Assembly (NCBI GenBank): GCA_014656175.1 | Contig: BNBX01000009.1 | Location: 124,001-188,000 of the forward strand | Direction: 5' to 3' | Length of the DNA: 64,000 bases | Origin: Streptomyces werraensis | Lineage (GTDB): Bacteria > Actinomycetota > Actinomycetes > Streptomycetales > Streptomycetaceae | In this document: piece by piece, positions 32,921 to 41,137 of the stretch | Numbering within the stretch: position 1 is the first letter of the stretch | How the letters are laid out: the number at the start of each line of letters is the position of its first letter | Notes under the pieces: generated by a model | What the model was told of the DNA's origin: nothing | What the model saw: the letters and a program-made list of their open reading frames with translations, nothing else | Databases searched by the model: none | Program-made: the position numbers and the translations under genes

Positions 32921-35900
32921 CAATCGACCCCCGCCTCCTCCGGTACGCGCGTGCCACCCGGGGTTTCCTGGCAGCGGTCGTCGCCCTCGGGGCCGTCGGC
33001 GCTGGGCTGGTCGTCGTCCAGGCCATGCTCATCGCGGAGATCGTGGTCGGCTCGTTCCAGGACGGCCGGTCCGTCGGTGAGCTGCGCACGCCACTGCTGC
33101 TGCTCGTCGCGGTGGCGGCCGGCCGGGGCCTGGTCGGCTGGCTGACCGAGCTGGCCGCCCACCGGGCGAGCGCCGCCGTGAAGTCGGAACTGCGGGGGCG
33201 GCTGCTGGACCGGGCGACGGCTCTGGGCCCGGGGTGGCTGGACGGGCAGCGCACCGGGTCGCTGGTCACCCTGGCGACCCGGGGCGTCGATGCCCTCGAC
33301 GGCTACTTCTCGCGGTATCTCCCCCAGCTGGGCCTTGCGGTGGTCGTGCCGGTCGCCGTGCTGGCTCGGATCGTCACGGAGGAGTGGGTGTCGGCGGCGA
33401 TCATCGTCGGCACCCTGCCGCTCATCCCCGTCTTCATGGTGCTGATCGGCTGGGCCACCCAGAACCGGATGGACCGTCAGTGGCTGCTGTTGTCACGACT
33501 GTCCGGACACTTCCTGGACGTCGTGGCCGGGCTGCCGACGCTGAAGGTCTTCGGGCGGGCCAAGGCGCAGGCCGAGTCGATCCGCACCATCACCGCCGAG
33601 TACCGGCGGGCGACCATGCGGACGCTGCGGATCGCCTTCATCTCGTCGTTCGCGCTGGAACTGCTCGCCACTCTCTCGGTGGCGCTGGTCGCCGTGACCA
33701 TCGGCATGCGCCTGGTCCACGGCGAGCTGGACCTGTACACCGGTCTGCTCATCCTGATCCTGGCGCCGGAGGCGTATCTGCCGCTGCGCCAGGTGGGGAC
33801 GCAGTACCACGCGGCCGCGGAGGGGCTCGGCGCGGCCGAGGAGATCTTCACCGTGCTCGAGACGCCCGTCCCCGCGGCGGGGAAGGGCGCGGTGCCTCGG
33901 GGCCCCCTCGCCTTCGAGAAGGTGACCGTCCGTTACCCCGGCCGGGGCACGGACGCCGTGACGGACGTGTCCTTCACCGTCGCCCCCGGCGAGACGGTCG
34001 CCCTGGTCGGGCCGAGTGGATCCGGGAAGTCCACGCTGCTCAGCACGGCGCTGGGGTTCGTCCGTCCCGACGCGGGCCGGGTGAGCGTCGGTGGGGCCGA
34101 CCTCACCGGACTCGACCTCGCCGCGTGGCACCGGCACGTCGCCTGGGTGCCGCAGCGGCCCCATCTGTACGCCGGGACGATCGCGGAGAACGTCCGGCTG
34201 GCCCGCCCCGACGCGGACGACGCGGCGGTGCGGCGCGCGCTGCGGGACGCGGGCGCGCTGGAATTCGTGGATGCCCTGCCTCAAGGCGCCGACACCGTGC
34301 TCGGCGAGGACGGGGCGGGGCTCTCGGCCGGGCAGCGACAGCGGCTCGCGCTGGCCCGCGCGTTCCTGGCGGACCGGCCCGTGCTGCTGCTCGACGAGCC
34401 GACGGCCGCCCTCGACGGGGCCACGGAGGCCGAGGTGGTGGCGGCGGTACGGCGCCTGGCGGAGGGCCGGACGGTGCTGCTCGTGGTGCACCGTCCGGCA
34501 CTGCTCGCCGTCGCCGACCGCGTGGTCCGGCTGGCGGCGCCCGAGGCTCACGACGAGGCCGCGCCCGTCGCCGCGGGCCGGACGGAGGAACACACGGCGT
34601 CCGGCACGGCACCCGAGAAGGGCTCCGAGCCCGCCACCGACGCACCCGCCGAGCCGATTCCCGGACGCGTGCTCGCCCGGGTGCGTGCCCTGTCGGGCGC
34701 CCGGCGGGGGAGGATCACGCTCGCGCTGCTCCTCGGCACCCTCGCCCTGGGCAGCGCTGTCGGTCTCATGGCCACCTCCGGCTGGCTCATCTCCCGCGCC
34801 TCGCAGCAGCCGCCGGTGCTCTACCTGATGATGGCCGTCACCGCGACGCGCGCCTTCGGCATCGGCCGGGCCGTGTTCCGCTACGCCGAGCGGCTGGTCT
34901 CCCACGACGCCGTGCTGCGCATGCTGGCGGACACCCGGGTCGCGGTCTACCGGCGGCTGGAACGTCTCGCGCCCGCCGGACTGCGCGGCACCCGCCGGGG
35001 CGACCTGCTGACCCGGCTGGTCTCCGACGTGGACGCGCTCCAGGACTACTGGCTGCGCTGGCTGCTCCCGGCCGGCGCCGCCCTTGCCGTGTCCGCCCTG
35101 TCCGTCGGCTTCACCGCGTGGCTGCTGCCCGAGGCCGGTGCCGTGCTCGCGGCCGGGCTCCTTCTGGCGGGCGCGGTCGTCCCGCTGCTCACCGCTGCCG
35201 TGGCACGGCGCACCGAGCGCCGGCTGGCCCCGGCCCGCGGCGACCTCGCCACCCGGGTGACCGACCTGCTCAGCGGCACCGCCGAGCTGACCGTCGCCGG
35301 GGCGCTGCCCGCACGGTCCGAGGGGACGCGACGGGCCGACGGCGCGCTGACCCGCATCGCCTCGCGCTCCGCCGCCGTCACCGGCCTCGGCGACGGACTG
35401 ACCGCGCTCATCTCGGGCCTGACCGTGGCCGCCGCCGCGCTCGTCGGCGTGCAGGGCGTGGCGTCCGGCCGGCTCGACGGCGTGGCCCTGGCCGTGGTCG
35501 TGCTCACCCCGCTGGCCGCGTTCGAGGCGGTCCTCGGCATGCCCCTCGCCGTGCGCTACCGGCAGCGGGTGCGCCGCAGCGCGGAGCGCGTGTACGAGGT
35601 GCTGGACGCGCAGCCGCCCGTGCGCGAGCCGGAGACGCCCCGACGAGCGCCCGCCTCGCCGTTCCCGCTCGCCCTCAGGGGACTCACCGCCCGCCACCCC
35701 GGGCAGGACCGGGACGCGCTTGCCGGGCTGGACCTGACGCTGGAGCGGGGTCGCCGCGTCGCGGTGGTCGGCCCTTCCGGCTCCGGCAAGACGACCCTCG
35801 CCCAGGTGCTGCTGCGGTTCCTGGACACCGGCGCCGGCGCCTACACGCTCGCGGGCGTGGACGCCCGTGCCCTGGACGGGGACGACGTACGGCGCATGGT

Positions 35901-36411
35901 GGGGCTGTGTGCGCAGGACGCGCACCTGTTCAACAGCTCCGTCCGGGAGAACCTGCTGCTGGCGCGGAAGAACGCGACCGAGGGCGACCTGCGCGACGCG
36001 CTCCGCCGTGCGCGGCTGCTGGACTGGGTGGACGGACTGCCGGACGGGCTGGACACGCTGGTCGGTGAGCACGGCGCGCGGCTGTCCGGGGGCCAGCGGC
36101 AGCGGCTCGCCCTGGCGCGGGCCCTGCTGGCGGACTTCCCCGTGCTGGTGCTGGACGAGCCCGCCGAGCACCTCGACCTGCCGGCCGCGGACGCGCTCAC
36201 GGCCGATCTGCTGGCCGCCACCGAGGGCCGTGCCACCGTCCTCGTCACCCACCGGCTGGCCGGCCTGGAGGTGGTGGACGAGGTGATCGTGCTGGACGCG
36301 GGGCGGGTGGTGCAGCGCGGACCGTACGAGGAACTCCGTGTCGTCGACGGCCCGTTGCGGGACATGGCGCTGCGCGAGGAGGAGGCGGGAGCACCGGTGA
36401 CGGTGTCGTAG
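32914..36411 (+). CDS. cydCD: Fused CydD-CydC ABC exporter for cytochrome bd assembly
   Basis: The product has about 1165 residues, two complete half-transporters in one chain. The first half has a membrane domain (about 15-330), then an ATPase with Walker A GPSGSGKST near residue 366, signature LSAGQRQR and DEPTAALD. A proline/acid-rich linker follows near 560-590. The second half has a membrane domain (about 590-880), Walker A GPSGSGKTT near 951, LSGGQRQR and DEPAEHLD. CydDC exports thiols such as glutathione or cysteine and is needed for bd oxidase assembly. I chose the GTG at 32914 with GAGGG ten bases upstream. An upstream GTG at 32905 lacks spacing for a binding site. Confidence 0.95.
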   Translation: MKPIDPRLLRYARATRGFLAAVVALGAVGAGLVVVQAMLIAEIVVGSFQDGRSVGELRTPLLLLVAVAAGRGLVGWLTELAAHRASAAVKSELRGRLLDRATALGPGWLDGQRTGSLVTLATRGVDALDGYFSRYLPQLGLAVVVPVAVLARIVTEEWVSAAIIVGTLPLIPVFMVLIGWATQNRMDRQWLLLSRLSGHFLDVVAGLPTLKVFGRAKAQAESIRTITAEYRRATMRTLRIAFISSFALELLATLSVALVAVTIGMRLVHGELDLYTGLLILILAPEAYLPLRQVGTQYHAAAEGLGAAEEIFTVLETPVPAAGKGAVPRGPLAFEKVTVRYPGRGTDAVTDVSFTVAPGETVALVGPSGSGKSTLLSTALGFVRPDAGRVSVGGADLTGLDLAAWHRHVAWVPQRPHLYAGTIAENVRLARPDADDAAVRRALRDAGALEFVDALPQGADTVLGEDGAGLSAGQRQRLALARAFLADRPVLLLDEPTAALDGATEAEVVAAVRRLAEGRTVLLVVHRPALLAVADRVVRLAAPEAHDEAAPVAAGRTEEHTASGTAPEKGSEPATDAPAEPIPGRVLARVRALSGARRGRITLALLLGTLALGSAVGLMATSGWLISRASQQPPVLYLMMAVTATRAFGIGRAVFRYAERLVSHDAVLRMLADTRVAVYRRLERLAPAGLRGTRRGDLLTRLVSDVDALQDYWLRWLLPAGAALAVSALSVGFTAWLLPEAGAVLAAGLLLAGAVVPLLTAAVARRTERRLAPARGDLATRVTDLLSGTAELTVAGALPARSEGTRRADGALTRIASRSAAVTGLGDGLTALISGLTVAAAALVGVQGVASGRLDGVALAVVVLTPLAAFEAVLGMPLAVRYRQRVRRSAERVYEVLDAQPPVREPETPRRAPASPFPLALRGLTARHPGQDRDALAGLDLTLERGRRVAVVGPSGSGKTTLAQVLLRFLDTGAGAYTLAGVDARALDGDDVRRMVGLCAQDAHLFNSSVRENLLLARKNATEGDLRDALRRARLLDWVDGLPDGLDTLVGEHGARLSGGQRQRLALARALLADFPVLVLDEPAEHLDLPAADALTADLLAATEGRATVLVTHRLAGLEVVDEVIVLDAGRVVQRGPYEELRVVDGPLRDMALREEEAGAPVTVS

Positions 36412-36430
36412 CCGGCGCCCGCGCACGAAC

Positions 36431-36469
36431 GAGGGGGCCGCACCGACACAGCGTCGGGACGGCCCCCTC
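36431..36469. terminator. Terminator after cydCD
   Basis: GAGGGGGCCG (36431-36440) pairs with CGGCCCCCTC (36460-36469), with a CCGAC/GTCGG inner stem in the loop. It follows the cydCD stop codon by 19 bases and lies eight bases from the stop of the minus-strand microgene, so it may serve both. Confidence 0.85.
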
Positions 36470-36476
36470 CGGTACG

Positions 36477-36536
36477 TCAGACGAGCCGGCCCACGAGGTG
36501 GACGACACCGGCGAGCAGCTCGGTCAGAACGTTCAT
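36477..36536 (-). CDS. Candidate 19-residue hydrophobic peptide
   Basis: The frame ATG (36536) to TGA (36477) encodes MNVLTELLAGVVHLVGRLV. AGGAGG lies seven bases upstream, a perfect ribosome binding site. The peptide is strongly hydrophobic with a few charged residues spaced so that a helix would be amphipathic. Its leader contains a perfect 8-bp hairpin, and a terminator follows eight bases beyond the stop. These signals make a translated microprotein more likely than chance, but no family is known to me and conservation is untested. It converges on cydCD. Confidence 0.5.
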   Translation of the reverse strand: MNVLTELLAGVVHLVGRLV

Positions 36537-36888
36537 GGCGGATCCTCCTGTGATGTGCATCGCGTGCGTGGGACTACGCACGCTCCACGCGCCGGAACGC
36601 GTGGGGGACATGCGCAAGGCACCGGTCTGCAGCCCGTTGCTTGTGCCCTACAAGGATCAATGAGTCACGACGGCCACGGCAGCCACATGGGCATCAGGCA
36701 CCCGATCTGAGGAGTGTCTGACCCTCAGTTCGATTCTTGAGGGGTGGTATGGCACTGAGACGTTGACGCTGCGTCAGTGCGGACGGGCTTTCGGACGACC
36801 GTCGAAGCATCCGTCCGGGGGTGTGTCCTCCCCCATGTGTACGACGTGAGCGCGCCTCCTGCCCCGGGGCGGGGACAGGATCGCAGGC
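36537..36888. promoter_or_regulatory. Gap before the M23 peptidase with microgene leader hairpin
   Basis: An inverted repeat GCGTGCGT (36562-36569) and ACGCACGC (36576-36583), spacer GGGACT, lies 26 bases upstream of the microgene start and would fold in its transcript. CTTGTGCCCTACAAG at 36640-36654 has perfect five-base arms. The right part must carry the promoter of the peptidase gene. TTGACG at 36762-36767 is a possible -35 element. No other gene is evident. Confidence 0.45.
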
Positions 36889-37944
36889 ATGCGTCTCACC
36901 CGCCGTCGTCCGCTGCTCGTCGCCGTGCTGTTCTGCGCGCTCGCCGTGCTCGCCGCCCGGCCCGCCGACGGCGACGGATCCCACGCCCCCGGCCACGGCT
37001 CCTCAACCGTCAGCGCCGAGGTGGCCCAGCTGTACGAGGAGGCGGCGAAGGCCACCGAGCGGTACGAGGCCGGACGTGAGGAGGCGGAGAGGCAGCGGGA
37101 GCTGGCGCAGCAGCTGGAGGAGCGGCTCGACCGCGAGCGGCAGGAGGCCGCCGTGCTCCGTGAGGACCTGGGCCGGATCGCCAGCTCCCAGTACCGGGAC
37201 GGTGGGGGGCTGCCGCTCACCGCGCACATGCTCCTGGCGGACGATCCCGAGCAGCTGATGCGCGGTCAGCGTGTCGTGCACCATGCCGAGATGGCGCTGG
37301 AGCAGGCGCTCGGCCGCAGCGAGCGGGCCGAGGCGAGGCTCGCCCGGGACGAGGCGAAGGCCGCGGCGGCCTGGAAGCAGCTGGAGAAGCGGAACGAGGA
37401 ACTCGCGGCGCTGCAGCAGGACATCGAGGACAAGCTCGAGGCGGCGCGCTGGAAACTCCAGGGCGAGGCGGACGCCTCGGTGGCGGCGGGCTCCTGTCGC
37501 GGCGCCGTCCGGCTCGACCAGCCGCCGGCGCGATACACCACCCCCTGGGTGGCGCCCGTGGAGACCTACGAGCTGTCCGCCTCCTACGGCAGCGGCGGCG
37601 CGCGCTGGGCGAACCGGCACACCGGGCAGGACTTCGCGGTGCCGATCGGGACGCCGGTGCGGTCCGTGGGCAGCGGCACCGTGGTGAAGGTGTCCTGCGG
37701 CGGCGCGTTCGGCATCGAGATCGTGGTCGAGCACCCGGGCGGCTACTACACCCAGTACGCGCACCTGGCCGCCGTCGCCGTCGACCAGGGGGAGCGCGTG
37801 TCCCCCGGGCAGTGGATCGGGCAGTCCGGCACCAGCGGCAACTCCACCGGCCCGCACCTGCACTTCGAGGTGCGGGTGACCCCGGAGATGGGGTCGTCGG
37901 TGGACCCGGTGCCGTGGCTGGCCGGGCGGGGGGTGACGCTCTGA
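36889..37944 (+). CDS. Secreted M23 peptidase with coiled-coil domain
   Basis: The product has 351 residues. A signal peptide covers about residues 1-28 (MRLTRRRPLLVAVLFCALAV, cleavage near ADG). A charged coiled-coil follows at about 40-190, rich in E, R, Q and A. The C-terminal LytM/M23 domain has the zinc motif HxxxD in HTGQDF (H244, D248) and HLHFE (H323, H325). M23 enzymes cut peptidoglycan cross-bridges, while the coiled coil is like that of EnvC and its relatives, which activate amidases. The zinc ligands look complete, so activity is likely. The ATG at 36889 is the first reasonable start. Confidence 0.9.
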   Translation: MRLTRRRPLLVAVLFCALAVLAARPADGDGSHAPGHGSSTVSAEVAQLYEEAAKATERYEAGREEAERQRELAQQLEERLDRERQEAAVLREDLGRIASSQYRDGGGLPLTAHMLLADDPEQLMRGQRVVHHAEMALEQALGRSERAEARLARDEAKAAAAWKQLEKRNEELAALQQDIEDKLEAARWKLQGEADASVAAGSCRGAVRLDQPPARYTTPWVAPVETYELSASYGSGGARWANRHTGQDFAVPIGTPVRSVGSGTVVKVSCGGAFGIEIVVEHPGGYYTQYAHLAAVAVDQGERVSPGQWIGQSGTSGNSTGPHLHFEVRVTPEMGSSVDPVPWLAGRGVTL

Positions 37945-37993
37945 GCCGGCGGGGCCCCGGGGCCTCTGGTCCACCCGATGAGCCGCCGAGGGC

Positions 37994-38881
37994 TTACGCC
38001 CGCCCGTTCAGCAGCTGCTCGATCACCACGGCCACGCCGTCGTCGTTGTTGGCGACCGTGCGGCCCGAGGCGGCGGCGAGCGCGTCCGGGTGGGCGTTGC
38101 CCATCGCGTACGAACGGCCCGCCCAGGTCAGCATCTCGACGTCGTTCGGCATGTCGCCGAAGGCGACGACCTCCTCGTGCGAGATGCCGCGCTCGGCGCA
38201 GCACAGCGCGAGGGTGCTCGCCTTGGAGACGCCGGGTCCGCTGATCTCGAGCAGGGCGCTGGGGCTGGAGCGGGTCACGGTGGCGCGGTCACCGATGGCG
38301 AGCCGGGCCACGGTGAGGAACGCGTCCGGCTCCATCCCGGGGTGGTACGCCAGGATCTTGAGCACCGGTTCGGCGGTCGTGGGGGAGTCCTCGGCCAGCA
38401 GGTCCTCGGCGGGCGCCAGATCGTCCGGCACCTCCATGTGCAGCTTCGGGTAGGCGGGCTCCTGGTAGAAGCCGTAGGTCTGCTCCACGGCGTACACCGT
38501 GCCCGGGGCGGCGTCGCGCAGCAGGCCCACCGCGTCCAGGGCGTTGCTCCGGGGCAGCTCGCGGACCTTGACGAAGCGATGCGCGCCCGGGCCGCCGTGC
38601 AGGTCGACGACGGCGGCCCCGTTGCCGCAGATGGCGAGACCGTGGCCGTGCACATGGTCACTGACCACGTCCATCCAGCGGGCCGGGCGGCCGGTGACGA
38701 AGAAGACCTCGATGCCCGCCTCCTCGGCGGCGGCCAGGGCGGCGACGGTCCGTGGGGACACCGACTTGTCGTCGCGGAGCAGGGTGCCGTCGAGGTCGGT
38801 GGCGATGAGCCGCGGTGGGGTGGTGGCGGCCGGGGTCTCGGGCTCTCGGATCGCTGAGGTCACCCGCTCATTGTCCCGCAT
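37994..38881 (-). CDS. HAD-superfamily (Cof-type) hydrolase
   Basis: The product is about 295 residues from the ATG at 38881, or 289 from the GTG at 38863, and neither has a strong ribosome binding site. Motif I is ATDLDGTLL, motif II includes FFVTGRP, and motif IV is GDMPNDVEML with a C2-type cap between. These are phosphatases of sugar phosphates or cofactors such as flavin. A clear paralogue lies at 47032-47844 with the same RDD/SVS and GDMPND segments. It converges on the M23 gene 49 bases away. Confidence 0.88.
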   Translation of the reverse strand: MRDNERVTSAIREPETPAATTPPRLIATDLDGTLLRDDKSVSPRTVAALAAAEEAGIEVFFVTGRPARWMDVVSDHVHGHGLAICGNGAAVVDLHGGPGAHRFVKVRELPRSNALDAVGLLRDAAPGTVYAVEQTYGFYQEPAYPKLHMEVPDDLAPAEDLLAEDSPTTAEPVLKILAYHPGMEPDAFLTVARLAIGDRATVTRSSPSALLEISGPGVSKASTLALCCAERGISHEEVVAFGDMPNDVEMLTWAGRSYAMGNAHPDALAAASGRTVANNDDGVAVVIEQLLNGRA

Positions 38882-38979
38882 ATGCCCGCACGACCGTGCG
38901 GGACTCCGCACATCTGAGTGATTACCGACGTCACCAGCGGCTTCTCGTCCCGCCTCGGAGGGGCGGCGCCCGTTGTCGT

Positions 38980-39882
38980 TCACCGCAGCTGCGCCGGGGC
39001 CTCCATCGCGATCCGTTCGAAGACCTTCTGGTCCGCCGCGAAGTCGGAGTCCGGGATGGGCCAGTGCAGCACGATCTCGTTGAAGCCCAGCTCGATGTGG
39101 CGGCCGGCGAAGTCGACGAAGGCGTCCAGGGACTCCAGCGGGCGGCCCCGGTCCGGGGTGAACCCGGTGAGCAGGATCTTGTCCAGCCCGGTCACGTCCC
39201 GGCCGATCCCGGCACAGGCGTCGGCGAGCTTGTCCACCTGACCGCGAATGGCCTGAACCGACTGCTCGGGCGTGCCGTCCTCGTACAGTTTCGGGTCGCC
39301 GGTGGTCACCCACGCCTGCCCGTACCGGGCCGCGAGCCGCAGTCCGCGCGGGCCGGTCGCTGCCACGGCGAAGGGAAGCCGCGGACGCTGGACACAACCG
39401 GGGATGTTGCGCGCCTCGTGCGCCTGGTAGAAGTCGCCCTCGTAGGACACGGCGTCCTCGGTGAGCAGCCGGTCCAGCAGGGGCACGAACTCGGCGAAGC
39501 GGTCGGCGCGCTCACGCGGGGTCCACGGCTCCTGGCCGAGGGCGGTGGCGTCGAAGCCGGTGCCGCCCGCGCCGATGCCGAGGGTGACGCGGCCGCCGGA
39601 GATGTCGTCCAGGGAGATGAGTTCCTTGGCCAGGGTGACCGGGTGCCGGAAGTTCGGCGAGGTCACCAGGGTGCCCAGACGCATCCGCTCGGTCACCCCC
39701 GCGGCGGCGGTCAGGGTCGGGACGGCCCCGAACCACGGGCCGTCGCGGAAGCTCCGCCAGGACAGGTGGTCGTAGGTGTAACCGGCGTGGAAGCCCAGCT
39801 CCTCGGCCCGCACCCAGGCGGAACGGCTGCCTTCGTGCCAGCGGCGGTACGGGAGGATCACGGTGCTCAGACGCAGGCTCAT
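38980..39882 (-). CDS. LLM-class flavin/F420-dependent oxidoreductase
   Basis: The product has 300 residues of the luciferase-like monooxygenase TIM-barrel family (PF00296). Visible features are the start MSLRLSTVILPYRRW, EELGFHAGYTYDHLSWRSF, and the central LGIGAGGTGFDATALGQEP motif near residue 125. In actinobacteria this branch usually uses coenzyme F420, and the substrate is not readable. The start is the ATG at 39882. It lies about 100 bp upstream of the HAD phosphatase on the same strand and may form a unit with it. Confidence 0.88.
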   Translation of the reverse strand: MSLRLSTVILPYRRWHEGSRSAWVRAEELGFHAGYTYDHLSWRSFRDGPWFGAVPTLTAAAGVTERMRLGTLVTSPNFRHPVTLAKELISLDDISGGRVTLGIGAGGTGFDATALGQEPWTPRERADRFAEFVPLLDRLLTEDAVSYEGDFYQAHEARNIPGCVQRPRLPFAVAATGPRGLRLAARYGQAWVTTGDPKLYEDGTPEQSVQAIRGQVDKLADACAGIGRDVTGLDKILLTGFTPDRGRPLESLDAFVDFAGRHIELGFNEIVLHWPIPDSDFAADQKVFERIAMEAPAQLR

Positions 39883-39907
39883 GCACCGAGCCTAAGCGGC
39901 GCGTCCG

Positions 39908-39921
39908 GTTTCACGTGAAAC
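39908..39921. other. parS site 6
   Basis: GTTTCACGTGAAAC, perfect, lies 25 bp upstream of the flavin-dependent oxidoreductase start, between that gene and the next minus-strand gene. Confidence 0.9.
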
Positions 39922-39988
39922 ACACCCTGTGCACGGCCCTCGAGGGGCCGCCCGTCCTCCTACGGCTCCCCCTCACCGCACCAGAGCC

Positions 39989-40447
39989 TCACCGCACCCG
40001 GGCGCTCAGCCAGGGGGTGAGCACGACCATCGGGATGAACTCCTTGTGCGTGCGGTCCCCCGGCAGCGGCACGACGAGGAAGTAGCCCGGCGGGAACCGC
40101 CGCGCCTTCACATACGCCAGCCCGTCGAACAGCGACCGGAGAAAGGCGGGCACGTCGTCGCGCGGGATGTCGGGGCACTCGACGCCCTCGACGTCGATCA
40201 GCGCGTCGTCCTCCGGGAACAGGCGTACCCGCACCCGAGGCAGGCCGCCGAACTCGACATGGGCCTCGTGCGGCAGGGAGCCGTCGGGGTCGGTGGTGAC
40301 TCCGACGCCGGCCGCGGTGCGGCGCGAGGTCTGGTCGGCGCCGATGTCGTGGGCCACCTCGATCTCGCGTCCGTACCGCTCGGCGAGGGCACGGAGGGCG
40401 GTGACGGCGGCCTCGGTGGTGGGCAGATGCTCCATGCCGTCGATCAT
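39989..40447 (-). CDS. Hypothetical protein paired with KptA gene
   Basis: The product has 152 residues (MIDGMEHLPTTEAAVTALRAL), with a second ATG at 40435. It looks soluble, with a mixed alpha-beta pattern: a helical start, then VEFGGLPRVRVRLFPEDDALIDVEGV and a late KARRFPPGYFLVVPLPGD segment. I do not recognise a family. It lies three bases downstream of the kptA stop codon on the same strand, so the two are probably translated from one transcript. A link to RNA or NAD metabolism is possible only by context. Confidence 0.7.
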   Translation of the reverse strand: MIDGMEHLPTTEAAVTALRALAERYGREIEVAHDIGADQTSRRTAAGVGVTTDPDGSLPHEAHVEFGGLPRVRVRLFPEDDALIDVEGVECPDIPRDDVPAFLRSLFDGLAYVKARRFPPGYFLVVPLPGDRTHKEFIPMVVLTPWLSARVR

Positions 40448-40450
40448 GGC

Positions 40451-40999
40451 CTACCGGCTCTCGCCGAAGCGCAGATACCGGCTGGGAACGGCCTCGGTCA
40501 GCCAGACGCCGTTGGCGCTGACGTGGAAGACATGTCCGTCGCGGTGCATGGCGCCCGCGTCGACCGACAGCACCACCGGCCGCCCCCGGCGGGCCCCGAC
40601 ACGGGTGGCGGTCTCACGGTCGGCGGAGAGATGCACGGCGTGCCGGTTCATGGGCCGCAGGCCCTCGGCGCGGATCGCGTCCAGGTTCCGGGCGATAGTG
40701 CCGTGGTACAGCCAGGCCGGCGGCTCGGCGGGCGGCAGCTCCAGGTCCACGGGGATGGTGTGCCCCTGGCTGGCGCGGATACGGGCGCCCTCGACGGCGA
40801 AGCGCCGCTTGTCGTTGGCGGCGACGACATGATCCAGCTCCTCCCGGGTGATCGGGAAGCCATGGTCCGCCGCCGCGGCGATCAGCGCGTCGATCTCGAC
40901 CCAGCCGGCCGCGTCGGGGGTCAGCCCGATCCGCTCGGGCTGGTGGCGCAGGTGCTTCGCGAGGTACTTCGACACCCGCACGGTCCGTCTCTCGTCCAT
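40451..40999 (-). CDS. kptA: RNA 2'-phosphotransferase (Tpt1/KptA)
   Basis: The product has 182 residues. The family motifs are in order: VSKYLAKHLRHQPERIGLTPDAAGW, then LYHGT near residue 98, then HLSAD, and a late DGHVFHVSANGVWLTEAVP. Tpt1/KptA removes an internal 2'-phosphate from RNA by transfer to NAD, giving ADP-ribose 1'',2''-cyclic phosphate. The bacterial role is uncertain since most bacteria lack the splicing that makes the substrate. The ATG at 40999 (MDERRTVRVSKYL) is chosen over an opening 84 bases upstream. A DnaA-box cluster lies just upstream. Confidence 0.93.
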   Translation of the reverse strand: MDERRTVRVSKYLAKHLRHQPERIGLTPDAAGWVEIDALIAAAADHGFPITREELDHVVAANDKRRFAVEGARIRASQGHTIPVDLELPPAEPPAWLYHGTIARNLDAIRAEGLRPMNRHAVHLSADRETATRVGARRGRPVVLSVDAGAMHRDGHVFHVSANGVWLTEAVPSRYLRFGESR

Positions 41000-41055
41000 C
41001 TGTTCAGACTGCCGGGAGAGACGCGCATCACGCGATCGATTTACATCCGAAGGTT

Positions 41056-41109
41056 TGATCCACAGATAAGCAAGGTTATCCACAGGATAACGAGGGATTC
41101 TGTGGACAA
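41056..41109. other. DnaA-box cluster upstream of kptA
   Basis: Three 9-mers lie within 54 bp: TGATCCACA (41056-41064, one mismatch), TTATCCACA (41076-41084, exact) and TGTGGACAA (41101-41109), the reverse complement of TTGTCCACA, the preferred Streptomyces box. They lie in the gap between kptA and the EphD-like gene. Confidence 0.6.
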
Positions 41110-41137
41110 CCGGGCCCGCTCACGCCGGTCCTGCCGG

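Noticed and set aside
33234..36068. A 944-codon frame overlapping cydCD in another frame
   Set aside because: Same strand as cydCD but out of frame; arginine and glycine-rich with no family match, whereas cydCD shows all ABC motifs.
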